From: Symbiodinium natans
Taxonomy: Eukaryota; Sar; Dinophyceae; Suessiales; Symbiodiniaceae
Direction of reading: 5' to 3'
DNA: 64,000 nucleotides
NCBI GenBank assembly: GCA_905221605.1
Contig: CAJNDS010000113.1
Location: forward strand, 988,082 to 1,052,081
The translations under genes were made by a program, and so were the position numbers. The notes under the pieces were generated by a model. It searched no databases, was not told where the DNA came from, and saw nothing but the letters and a program-made list of their open reading frames with translations. This document shows positions 23,601 through 32,879 of this stretch, piece by piece. Position 1 is the first letter of the stretch. Each line of letters begins with the position of its first letter.

Positions 23601-23900
23601 TGACCGGGACCTTGTCGAACAATTTCGGCTAATTGGAAACATGTCCCTAAACAGATCATGTTTAGGACCTGAAACTTGGTTCCTGTAGCGTCTGTGACTT
23701 CTAGAAGGTCAATACCGAGAGTGTGATTGAAAACGTAGTTTTCGGGCAACGACGTGCTGTGCGCGCTACGTCTTGGCGCGTTCTCCTCGCACTCATTGCA
23801 GCGCAACAAACGCAGTCCATCTAGATACTGCGGGTCGACCTTCGCTGCTCTGAGAAGGTTTAAGAGTACCTTTCTCGGCGCATGCCCGAATTGTCGATGC
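20636..23900 (-). CDS. Ty1/copia-type retrotransposon polyprotein (N-terminus lost in gap)
   Basis: About 1,090 codons uninterrupted from the assembly gap to a TGA. Domains in order: an integrase zinc-binding HHCC segment (HRQFGH, then CNEC); an integrase core with GIDLLEV, CDRGLHN and GRVERHGG, the last Asp and Glu about 35 residues apart (DDE type); a long acidic Ser/Pro-rich linker; a copia reverse transcriptase (SDIKNAYFQ, and active-site HVDD in place of the usual YVDD); and RNase H (TASDASFAGE, QAETYAL, TDCRSLSEH). Integrase lying before reverse transcriptase defines copia rather than gypsy order. Gag and protease would lie in or beyond the gap. No stops or frameshifts remain, so it may be a recent insertion. 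It lacks the telomere-like repeats and introners that riddle the host genes. Confidence 0.93.
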
Positions 23901-24000
23901 NNNNNNNNNNNNNNNNNNNNNNNNNNNNNNNNNNNNNNNNNNNNNNNNNNNNNNNNNNNNNNNNNNNNNNNNNNNNNNNNNNNNNNNNNNNNNNNNNNNN
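23901..24000. other. Assembly gap (100 N)
   Basis: Exactly 100 N, a conventional scaffold gap of unknown true length. It cuts the retrotransposon, so linkage between the left and right parts of the window depends on scaffolding. Confidence 1.
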
Positions 24001-24768
24001 TATATATAATAATAAACAATAAAGATACGCATCTATAATTCAAATATTGAAAATATCAATGATCTTCTATCGATAAATACCATTATGCATATCTCTCGAT
24101 AATATAATCCTATATCAAAGTGATTCGTCCTTCATCTTTATCAATCAATTTTTTAAAATTATATATTATATTCATGCTAAAATTCGAGAAAGATTAAGAA
24201 TTCTCATCTGAAAAATTTCTATTCTTGATTAGCATCTCGCCTCGTATACCCATTATGCGTTCCCACCAACACCAAGAATATAGCAAACAAATCCAATCCC
24301 ACAACAGAGAAGACACCATACCGTTCCGGCAGTATTCCGCCCTCTGCCCAAAATGTGGAATTCCCAAATCCCAGCCCAGCTCCTCGACTCCCAATTCCTC
24401 AGTAAAAATAAATCCAAATCCAGACTCCCCCAATACATTTTTATCTGGGATCCGTAGAATCCGTGCTGCCATCTGAATCGTCCTAACACTCAGGCCCTCA
24501 TAGCCCTCCACAATCTCGAAGACGCCTCAACTTGAATTCAAAATCCTCACCCATGACATGAAGCCATCGCGGCCATATTTTCTAAGGTGAAACGCGAAAG
24601 CATCACAGGAATTTCATTGTCTCCTCAATGTCTACTCTCTCTCTAGAACTCTTGAAGTCCAAGCAACTTCAAGCTGCTTGCTGGCATCGTCTCGCTGCTT
24701 GCGCAAGATACATGATGAGTAGTCAGTTGTACAAGCCATCACAGCTGACAGGCTGCTCATGAATCAGC
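24001..24768. other. AT-rich segment right of gap, no gene
   Basis: Markedly AT-rich for the first 250 b and free of TTTAGGG units and recognised introners. The minus-strand frame 24,194-24,511 has no recognisable features. The 3' part (24,600-24,768) is the downstream flank of the S28 peptidase gene. The composition change at the gap could mark retrotransposon remains or a scaffold join. Confidence 0.5.
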
Positions 24769-26797
24769 TCAGGTAATGATTGCCTTCCGACCAGTTTCGA
24801 AGGTGGCAATCCATCTCCTCATGGCCATCAGGGTCACAGCCTTGGCCACCGACACAGCTTCCTTAGGAGGATCCGAGTCGAAACGCAGATCTTCATGATG
24901 GGCTCCCGCGGGAATGAGGTGCAGCGAGATGTCCAGTCCTTCGGGCAGGGCCTCCAACTTCGGAACTCCCACCCTCCAAGGGTCCTTCTCCCCGTTGGTG
25001 AACAGCAGGTTCCCGACCTGGAGGTTGCTGGCCCCGAAGCTGACCTGGGGGGTTTGCGACCATTTGGGCTGCCTTTCTTGAGGTCCGTATTATAAGGAGC
25101 TACAATTTGGGGGTCTATATTGAGGGGTCCCTTATTTTCGTAACCTCCCACCTTCAGCCATTCGGTGCGGGGCGTGAGACCATAGCGCAACTGGCAACTC
25201 TGGGCCACTTCGCTCAGCTGATCGTCGGAGGCAGGGTAGAAGCCCATGCCATCACCTATACTCCCCTGAGAACCTTAATAAACATACTTATGTTCAATAT
25301 CCTCTTGGGTTTTACATAAACAAGAATAAAAAAGTAGTTCCCAAGGAGGATATAGTCACTCGTCAAGGACTGCATGGGCATCTCGTTGCAGGCTTGGTAC
25401 TGCCAGTGTCCCATGTCCTAGGTTCATGGTTGGGATAATATTAAAGACTTAGACTTGCTTATTCCTTATAGGGTTAGGGTTTAGGGTTTAGGGTTTAGGG
25501 GGTTTAGGGGGTTTAGGGGGTTTAGGGGGTTTAGGGGGTTTAGGGGGTTTAGGGGGTTTAGGGGGTTTAGGGGGTTTAGGGGGTTTAGGGGGTTTAGGGG
25601 GTTTAGGGGGCTTAGGGTTTAGGGTTTAAGTACCCTTAAAAATGTAAAATGGTACCCAACTATCACAAAGTGTCAGGTGCCTTCACTGGGCCGAGCAGTT
25701 TCCCATCCGTTGGACGGCCCACCACTTCGGCTATGATGTCATAGCACCGATAGCCACCCGTGGCGTTCCTTACTTCTCCAATAGCCAAGGGAAAAAAAGG
25801 TTAAACTTTTATGATTCCTACTCAACAAGGGAACCCGACAAGTTTAAAGCTCAGCTGTTGGAGAAGTAAGGTTCAGGAAGAAGTCCATAATGCTCCGCAG
25901 ACCTTGGATGCCAGGGCTACGCTGCAGACCCTGGCAGGCCACCTTCACAGGATTGGCGGGCAAGGGCGTGACGAAGTTGGTGGCCACGGGGTAGTCCAAC
26001 ATGGCCAGGGTGGCCACCACACCGCGCAGGAAGAAGTCTGCCTTGGCGCCGGCAGAGGTTTCATTCTGCAAGTCCTGGCAAGATGCCAAGGCGGCACCAA
26101 GCTCCTGTCGCCCGAGTTCCGTGTGCGCTTTCTGATGCAGCTGGCGCAAAGCTTTGCTTAACTCATCAGGGCAGGTCTCCGCCCCATACTTCCGACTGGT
26201 ATGCAGAGTTGCATTCCAGAAGGCTTCTTGACGACCGTCCTGAGGATAGAAATCAATAGGTGCAGAGGAGGCGATGCCACCTGCTGTCAGGTGCGGGTAC
26301 TTCTGGCGGAACCATGCCACTAGCATGCCGCCGTAGCTTCCGCCCAAGGTGATGATGGGACACTCGTGTGCCTGACAACCGAGGCGAGACCGCAAACCTG
26401 AGAGGAACCAGGCGGTGTCTGCCAGGGCCTGTTCTACTGTCAGAGTCCGCCTGGGAGCTGGGGATTTCCCATAGCTGCGGTGTTCCAGGAAGACAACCAT
26501 TGCTTCTAGCACTTGGGCATGTTCAAAGAGGGCCCCTGAAGCATTGTAAAAGGTCTCGACTGAACCTTCACCGCCAAAGAAGAATAGAATGGGATTGCCT
26601 GCCTTCCACCACCTGTCGAAGGTCATGGTCCTTTGCTCAAAGGTGCCATTGTTCGTGAAGTCAAAGTTGTCCACGAAACTGGCGACCCGCCCCATCTTGG
26701 GCGGGAATTGAGCTAAGGCACCTCCTGCGGGGTCGGCAGAACTGCTATGCAGAAGTGAGCCCATCAAGGCCAAGGTGAGAGTCAACCTCTTGGCCAT
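24769..26797 (-). CDS. S28-family serine peptidase (prolyl carboxypeptidase / DPP2-like), five exons
   Basis: Exons 26797-25875, 25768-25687, 25417-25360, 25255-25152 and 25044-24769 join in phase to 480 residues, the usual S28 length. The N-terminus has a signal peptide (basic start, hydrophobic core, small residues before ADP), so a secretory or lysosomal route is likely. The catalytic Ser is in GGSYGG (Ser154), Asp in NGEKDPW (about 410) and His in GAHHEDLR (438-439). Family enzymes remove residues or dipeptides after proline or small residues. Several Asn-X-Ser/Thr sites are present. Introns: 106 nt with GA-AG ends (family C element), 269 nt GT-AG containing a TTTAGGGGG array, 104 nt GT-AG (TIR element) and 107 nt GT-AG (family A element). 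All catalytic residues are intact. Carboxypeptidase versus dipeptidyl-peptidase activity cannot be told. Confidence 0.92.
25047..25149. mobile_element. Family A introner in S28 intron 4
   Basis: A 103-b element flanked by ACCT on both sides (25,043-25,046 and 25,150-25,153). On the coding strand the duplication is AGGT, so the gene reads AG|GT...AG|GT: the duplication itself supplies both GT and AG borders. Ends GGGGGGTTTGCG and CGTAACCTCCC form the TIR. Confidence 0.9.
25256..25359. mobile_element. TIR element forming S28 intron 3
   Basis: The intron is 104 nt. Internal motifs ATATCCTCTTGGG and CCCAAGGAGGATATAG are inverted, and GTGA occurs at both borders. Splicing at A|GTGACT...TATAG|GTGA keeps the frame (T-S-D-G-M-G). 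Confidence 0.75.
25470..25630. repeat. Period-9 telomere variant array (TTTAGGGGG) inside S28 intron 2
   Basis: About 14 TTTAGGGGG units framed by ordinary TTTAGGG units. The array forms most of the 269-nt intron 25,418-25,686, which has GT-AG borders (CCA|GTGAAG...CCTAG|GAC) and preserves the frame. Confidence 0.93.
25769..25870. mobile_element. Family C introner in S28 intron 1
   Basis: A 102-b element with ends CTTACTTCTCC and GGAGAAGTAAG (perfect inverted repeat, 11 b), flanked by GTTC on both sides (25,765-25,768 and 25,871-25,874). Excision of the element plus one duplication restores the S28 frame, giving GA-AG intron ends on the coding strand. Confidence 0.92.
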
Positions 26798-26925
26798 GAT
26801 TTAAACGTCCGGATGCCTGCAGGCTCAGAACTTCTGTAACTTGAGCCACTGGCCAAGAGTGCCCATGTGCCGCAGCTGTCCGAAATCTATGTCTGACATG
26901 CTGTGTACGCTATTTGGCAGGGGCA

Positions 26926-27018
26926 GCTACATGGGCCCTTAGTATGGTCCCTTACCTTAATTTCAAGGGTTCTGACAGAAGGGGCATATAAGAAGTCCGC
27001 ATGTAAGGGCCCATGTCA
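26926..27018. mobile_element. Family E TIR element upstream of S28 gene
   Basis: Ends ACATGGGCCCTTA and TAAGGGCCCATGT are perfect 13-b inverted repeats about 90 b apart. It lies 130 b before the S28 start codon, so it may be an intron in the 5' UTR. Confidence 0.8.
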
Positions 27019-27309
27019 GCATCTTCAACTGTGATGTTGATTTCATCTGCGAGTCTGCAACATTTGCAATACTTGCTAGCTACTTATTCCTTATCCTTAC
27101 TCATATCATGCATATCCATTCATCGATAGATGCCATGGCCATGCACATGTGCGCGCCATCAACATCCATCCACGTCGGGCGATTTCCAGCTTGATCATCG
27201 TCCATCCTCTTCCATCTTCATCCCGAAGCATGCCCCCCCGACCGCAACACCTCCAGTTGGCTGTGAAATCTCCTTACCAGGCTTTGGCAACCTGTCTTAG
27301 CATCCATAT

Positions 27310-27408
27310 GGAGGTTTACGATATTAGGGGCACCTTATTGGGGTCCTTCTTCTTTGGGAATCCGACTTTTGGGGGTCGATGAAGGTCCCTTATTTTCATA
27401 AACCCCCA
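27310..27408. mobile_element. Family A introner-like element
   Basis: Left GGAGGTTTACGATATTAGGG, internal GGGGTCCTTCTTCTTTGGGA, right TTATTTTCATAAACCCCC. About 99 b, flanked by ATG trinucleotides. It lies between candidate minus-strand coding at 27,415-27,600 and 27,140-27,300. Confidence 0.8.
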
Positions 27409-27414
27409 TGTACG

Positions 27415-27600
27415 CGTGACCAGATCGGCCGGGCGGAACGCCGGCGCACCACCGCTGCTTGCCGCCCCTGCAGCATATGAATGAATGACCCACCGGTACG
27501 GGTTCCATCACCCGTATGTTCGAGCAGCCACTGACCTCTCGGCAATTCTTCGTAAAACGCTTCAAGAGGTCCTTGTGCGTGGCATCCTGTAGATACTCTG
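27415..27600 (-). CDS. Candidate exon, unassigned gene
   Basis: The minus-strand frame contains LEAFYEELPRGQWLLEHTGD and a basic segment (VVRRRSARPIW). It is bounded on the left by a family A element, as expected of an exon. The longer frame (27,396-27,740) upstream is less protein-like. Product unknown. Confidence 0.4.
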
Positions 27601-28470
27601 CTTCGTGTGTCTGACAAGATCAGGTGAAACGTGTGCCGACGCTGAAAAAGACAGAAACCAAGCCACCAACCAGCATTAACAGAGAAATCGCGAGGCACAA
27701 GCCGCAGGATGTCCCGTGAGAATGCTGTTTTTGAGCGCACACAACTGGAAGCAGTCTATACGGTGAGACATGGTGATGTATATGTATATAGACCCTTAAG
27801 CCCATATTACATATGCAGACCATCGGTACATACATTTATGTACGGTATAATATCTGTATAAAATATCCAGTGAGACATGGTACCTCTGAGAAGGTCTCAG
27901 GGCTGGCGTCTCCCTAGGCCACAGACTCAGGCTTTTGGTTGAGGAAGTTGAAAGAAGCCAAAAAGTTACCTTCATTAGGGAGTTGCAATCATGATCGAAA
28001 GTAGTTTAGTACTCTCATTATGGGAAGGAGGAAATTGCCAGAGAGCCATGTGGCAAGCAAATCAGCTGTCACTTGCTTGCAACGGATGTATTCCATGCGC
28101 AAGCATCCTTTCTAGGGGGCTCACTGTCATTTTAGGCAGTTGCTCCTCGATCATTCTTTCCGAGTGTGGGCTCATGATTGTACCCTCATGGCCCATGGCG
28201 TTTGTAGCTCGATCTCGGGAAGAAGTCAAAAAATGTCCTTGCCAGGGCATGACGATTCAGCACACGAGACACATCAAGTTTGGGCTGGGGCTTGTTTTGA
28301 ATTTGCACGTCTGGCTGAGGATGGTAAGGCCGGCACTTGAATGGCTGACGAAACGTCGTTCATAGTGCTTGTCGCATCGCCGGACTTTGTCTTGCGCAAT
28401 TGGACGACCTTGCTTGACGTTGGGCCAGTCTGCTGGTTTGCAACTAGCAGCTCCATTCTAGTCCTGACAA
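27601..28470. other. No supported gene
   Basis: Short overlapping frames on both strands, including plus 27,991-28,365, none with recognisable content. No arrays or clear TIR elements except short TATGTATATA-type repeats near 27,775-27,860. Confidence 0.4.
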
Positions 28471-28474
28471 ATGG

Positions 28475-28720
28475 CTAGGATCTGGATGCGGACAGCTGAA
28501 CATCATCTCCAGCAGCGCTGTTGTGCCAAGGGGCTGAGTGCACGACGGCATAACTCGGAAGAACTGCAGAACTCAACAGATTGCCATGCATTCCGGGGCC
28601 GGCGTAGGCATTCCGGACGCGCAACTGCAAGATCAGAAGTCCCAATAGTGCTGACACCCCTTCCTGAGCGAAGCCAAGCGAAGTATGTCCTACAGGAAGG
28701 TCTCTTAACCATGGTCCCCT
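28475..28720 (-). CDS. Candidate exon, unassigned
   Basis: The minus-strand frame has a hydrophobic stretch (GVSALLGLLILQLRVR). No family recognised; overlapping plus frames exist. Confidence 0.25.
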   Translation of the reverse strand, partial: RGPWLRDLPVGHTSLGFAQEGVSALLGLLILQLRVRNAYAGPGMHGNLLSSAVLPSYAVVHSAPWHNSAAGDDVQLSASRS

Positions 28721-28964
28721 AACACAGATGATTAGGGATGCCCGTAACCCCAAAATTCAAAAAAGGAGCCATACCAGGATGGGCTATTAGGCCCTATAAC
28801 CCCCATAAACAGCCCTACAAAGGCCCAGGGGTTATAGGGTCTAATAGCCCTAAACCCTAAACCCTAAACCGGTATTTTGGAAGTGACCGATCGATGCGCT
28901 TCTGCGGCCGAGCGTCGATGACCAGCAAGATAATCGAACCTGGGATGGCTAAACCCTGAAACCT

Positions 28965-29035
28965 AAACCCTAAACCCTAAACCCTAAACCCTAAACCCTA
29001 AACCCTAAACCCTAAACCCTAAACCCTAAACCCTG
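28965..29035. repeat. CCCTAAA array
   Basis: About ten near-perfect units followed directly by a short TTTAGGG segment in the other orientation. Confidence 0.9.
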
Positions 29036-29329
29036 GGGGTTTAGGGTTCAGCGCTTTAGATTTAGGGGTTTATATGGGGGTATGGTCTGCTTCAGCCCCT
29101 TAAAATCCCTCTTTTGCTTGAGGGTTTCGGGCTGTTATCCTCTTCAAACCCTTAAAAACCCTCTTCGGATCTAGGGCTCAGGGTTATTCTTCTCAAACAA
29201 AGTACCTACTACCCTCTTAAACCCAATAAAGAAAAATGTAGAAACGCATCTCTTACTTACTGTTGGTTAGCAGGGAATGAGGGAATCAGCGCCTATATAT
29301 ACCCTTGAAGGGATTAGGGAGCCTCATTC

Positions 29330-29745
29330 CAGTAAGCTTAAGGGCCCAGGAACTGGTGGAGAATCCCAGCCTGTCAATCTGAGACAAGATGAACCCCTTG
29401 GAGCCCTTGCCCTGCAGCACGTCCTTGTAGTGCTGCTGCAGGTCCTTGTGGGGGGCTTAGGGTTTAGCGTTTGGCGTTTGCACAAGGCCATGACAATGAC
29501 GGGATGTGGAAGCTGGAAAAGAGGCTACGTCATTCTGGATTTAAGAAGTATCCCAGAGAGTCCATTTGTAGTACCGTTACGGAACTAGGCACCCAAAAGC
29601 CACACTGAATAGGGTTTTGGGGTACCTAATTCCATAATAGTACTACAAATGGACCCTCTGGTATACCTGCACACAGGTGGTGACGGATAAGGTAGATGCC
29701 TCTGGCGAGGTTTGTTCATCGATGCAGTCAAGTTTAAAAAGACAG
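29330..29745 (-). CDS. Candidate exons around a family I TIR element
   Basis: The minus-strand frame at 29,330-29,458 (KDLQQHYKDVLQGKGSKGFI) is strongly protein-like. A second island, about 29,665-29,745 (DCIDEQTSPEASTLSVTTCV), ends in CAG|GTATACC at the TIR element, and 29,475-29,548 lies on the other side (PLFQLPHPVIVMALCKR). Likely three exons of one gene; borders between them and the product are unknown. Confidence 0.42.
29552..29662. mobile_element. Short TIR element, family I
   Basis: Ends CCAGAGAGTCCATTTGTAGT and ACTACAAATGGACCCTCTGG are inverted repeats of about 20 b with one mismatch. TAT flanks both ends (possible duplication). Only this copy was seen in the window. Confidence 0.8.
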
Positions 29746-30007
29746 CAGCAGGACTAAACTACCCTTAACCCGTGACAGGCTTAAAGACACCGCCGCGCCC
29801 GCCCCCTTACACTTAAACCCCATAAGTCGTTCAAGGATTTAACGTCACAATGGGTATTCGATCTGCGCTTGAGATGCTCTCAGGGGTTGTGCTACCATTT
29901 GTCGATTTCGTTCAGACATCTTCTGGAAATGTGGCCTATGTTCGCAAAAGGTCTTGTTTCAACGCTCCTGGCGCCAGCTGGCAACATGTCATTCAAACAA
30001 GGCTGTT

Positions 30008-30658
30008 CTAGCAGTGCGGCCAAGGATCCTTGAACCGTACTGTAATGACAGAAGCGTAGGCTATTATGGTGGCAAGTGGGCTCAGAGCATCTGGAATCAG
30101 ACTTTCGTCTACTGCAGATACGGCCGTCAGGTAGATAATGGCGCTGACAAGAAACCTGAGAACACAAGCTCTGCAAGCAGTAACAAACAGTTCTCTTACT
30201 GAAACTGCCAGCAATCACATGCACAGCTGAAGCATAGTTGAGATAAGTGGCGCAACTGTCAGCACCGTCCAGAAAAACAAGCATGCAATCTGCAGCAAAC
30301 TCAAGGCGAATCGAAAAGTTCCCTGGCCAACAGAAAAGTAATACAGGGCCCCGAGCAAGCCAATGCAAAGACCATAGGTCCCAGCCATGAGATCGAATGC
30401 CGCTCTCCACTCCTCAGGAAGGCAGATGGCACACAGGTACCGAGACGAGCAGCTCTTCAACTGACAAAAACTGGATTGACAGCCGCAGAAGACGCAAACC
30501 GCGCTTTCTCACGCTTTGCTGCGCGCGCAAGAACGCTTGCTGGCTGCATCCACGGGTGCTGGCATGAGGCAGCAGGCGTAGCATGGCAACGCGCACACAG
30601 CACTGAAGACAACTCCGTGGAAGAGTGCCGATGCCACAGCCAAGGGAACCTGAATCAT
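30008..30658 (-). CDS. Candidate multi-pass membrane protein with two tiny introns
   Basis: From the ATG at 30,658 one minus-strand frame runs to 30,008, broken only by two TGA codons. Both breaks fall in segments with GT...AG ends whose lengths are multiples of three: 42 nt (30,471-30,512) and 48 nt (30,171-30,218). With both removed the frame is continuous. It contains several hydrophobic helices (VPLAVASALFHGVVFSAVC; YGLCIGLLGALYYF; IACLFFWTVLTVAPLI; FLVSAIIYLTAVSAV) and a Cys-rich linker. Alternatives: TGA read-through, a pseudogene, or a larger gene of which this is a part. No family recognised. Confidence 0.45.
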
Positions 30659-30912
30659 CGAAGAACGGCTGGCGCGCACGTGATTTTATGAGAATGGCTT
30701 GTAAATATGGGATCATCTAGTATAACCGAGTATAATCTGCTGTAATCCATTGTCCGATTATATAATGCCATTGGCGATGTACTCGATGTTCAGGTTTAGG
30801 GTTTAGGGTTTAGGGTTTAGGGTTCAGGGTGGCAGGCCGAAAGGCTGCAGTTCAGGCTCTAGGTGGGCAGACCTGAAAGCGGCCCGATTAAGGATTCTAT
30901 AGGGGACGAAGG

Positions 30913-32735
30913 GTGATACAACTTAAAAATTATGTTCAAACCTACCCTTGCAAAATTGAAATCATTGGTTTTTCGTTGACGGCAAGCCTGCCTGCACCCA
31001 CTTGCTTCTACTCTAGTGGCGGCAAAAAAATGCCGCCTCGAAGAATCTCAGCACATGCTGATGAAAGTGGTGTCGTGCAGGTGGTGTGTCAAGACGGTTT
31101 AAGGTTGAGCGTTTAGGGTTGATGCGCCTGCTCCTCACAGGAGTAAGCATTTCCCAGGAAGTTGTCCAGAATGAAGAAAGGCGAGCACATCACCAAGCGA
31201 TCCTTGCAAGGAACAGGACGTGACAGCACATCATGCTCGGTTTAGGGTTTAGGGTTTAGGGTACACATTTCGTCCAGTGCAGAGGCACGCGCTGCACGTG
31301 AACGAACATTCTGCGACTTCTGTGGAGTCTTACCCAAGGCTCCTGGAAAGAAATATCTCCCATTTCGAGTTCCTTACCTGGCATGAACGACAGGGCTTCC
31401 CAGCCATAATTTGCAGGATTTAGGGTTTATTTTAGGGTTTAAGGTTGCCGCAACTGGTGCTACTTCGACTGTGAAGGGAGATCCATTGCGACAGATGTTG
31501 GTGCCTGGGACAGTCAAGAACGGAAAAGTGCAAGTGATTAATCCCCTCCCCCCATTCCCCCCAAGATTAAACCCCGCCCCCCTACCCGATTATGGTATAT
31601 GAGGGTTTTAATATTAGGGGGTAATTAGGGGGGAGGTTTCATATTCGCGGGAAGGGAGTATTGTTCCCGCCCTGCGGCCTGCATCCTTCTCAGGGACCTT
31701 CTTGGCAAGGACTGCCTGAGGGCACAGCAGAGACTCTTACTTCTCCAATAACCAAGGGGAAAAAAAGGATAAACGGCTAAACTTATATATTCCTACCAAA
31801 TAAGGAAACCCAAAAAACTTAAAAGTTCAACTAAAGGCGAAGTAAGGACTTTTGTTCAACCTTTGCGTATTTCCTGGCCTGTGACCTGGGCCCTAAGCAT
31901 TCAAACCTGTGCTGTGCTGTGTCCAGGCATGGGCCGGCTTTCAGAGGGATCTTCACAACCCTAAACCCTAAACCCTAAACCCTAAACCACACAGGCACCA
32001 TGTAATTCAGACCTTTCTTGCTTCCGGACTCGTCTCCATTCGCCAGGATCGCCCGCGCTTGTCGCAGCAACATGCGGCAACCCACCCCAGACTGGTGGTC
32101 AAATGGCGGAACAATCTTCAACCCAGAATAGGTGAGCAAATGGCCTGTTCTATTGCTATTTGCCGCTCCGGGACGGCCATCTCTTCTTCAGTGAGCGTGT
32201 GGGAGTCTAAAGAAAAGATCTTTGCTCCTTATTCAATGCCAGAGGGGTGCAGACAGGTCAGCACATTAGGGCTGGTCATGTCTGTAGACCAATGAAAATG
32301 AAGCGAAACTCACATCTGACTCCAAGCTTCTCTTTGCCCTCTCCCAGAGGTACTCGTTCTGGGTTATCCAGACCTAGGAAAGTACGAACACAGCGGCAAT
32401 TCCAGCGACCAACCCAAAGACAAGAATGTTATGATACCTCCCGCAGCCGGCTTGGGTCCCTTCTTGAGATGTTCCGCATCACTGTTCTTTCTTGCTGGGG
32501 TTTAGGGTTTACAGTAGTTAAAGCTCCGTTCTTAAGTGTAGCTGCTCTTGCCTTGCAGCCTCAAGTCCAGACATTTCCAGTTGATCTGTCGTTTGGACCT
32601 GTAGTGTAGTGCCATCGGTTTAGGGTTTAGGGTTGTTGTGAACATTCCTAGATGTCGGAAGCATCCTGACGGAAGATGTTCAAGACACTCAAGATGCTCC
32701 TGGGAAGCTCTTTGCGGCCCTAAACCCTTTGCCAC
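30913..32735 (-). CDS. Candidate multi-exon minus-strand gene, product unknown
   Basis: Successive minus-strand islands are protein-like: 32,600-32,720 (ELPRSILSVLNIFRQDASD), 32,380-32,480 (KKGPKPAAGGIITFLSLGW), 32,150-32,260 (TLTEEEMAVPERQIAIEQ), 31,985-32,140 (HQSGVGCRMLLRQARAILA), 31,851-31,960 (IPLKAGPCLDTAQHRFECLG), 31,665-31,732 (LLCPQAVLAKKVPEKDAG), 31,262-31,415, 31,127-31,243 (CKDRLVMCSPFFILDNFLG) and 31,020-31,110. The islands at 31,851-31,960 and 31,665-31,732 join in frame (K-S-L-L) when the family C element and one AGTC are removed. Islands near 31,250 are separated by only about 21 nt of telomere-like repeat. FILDNFL resembles the entry motif of prolyl-4-hydroxylase-like oxygenases, but this is weak. 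It may be two genes. Confidence 0.45.
31546..31650. mobile_element. Family H TIR element copy 1
   Basis: The left end TAATCCCCTCCCCCCATTCC and the right TTAATATTAGGGGGTAATTA plus GGGGGGAGG repeat the C-rich/G-rich TIR pattern of the larger copy at 44,871-45,065. Confidence 0.6.
31736..31846. mobile_element. Family C introner copy 3
   Basis: A 111-b element with ends CTTACTTCTCC and GGCGAAGTAAG, flanked by GACT on both sides (31,732-31,735 and 31,847-31,850). Minus-strand open frames on the two sides join in phase when the element and one duplication are removed. Confidence 0.88.
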
Positions 32736-32879
32736 TGGGCTTGAGGCATAGCCAGATCTGCCCGACCTCTATCATAACCCTAAACCCTAAACCCTAAACC
32801 CTAAAACCTAAACCCTAAACCCTAAACCCTAAACCCTAACTGGGGACCTTACAACCCTAAGCCCTAAGCCCTAAGCCAT

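Noticed and set aside
24194-24511. Minus-strand 105-codon frame in the AT-rich segment
   Set aside because: No recognisable content, overlapping frames on plus, and composition unlike the genes nearby.
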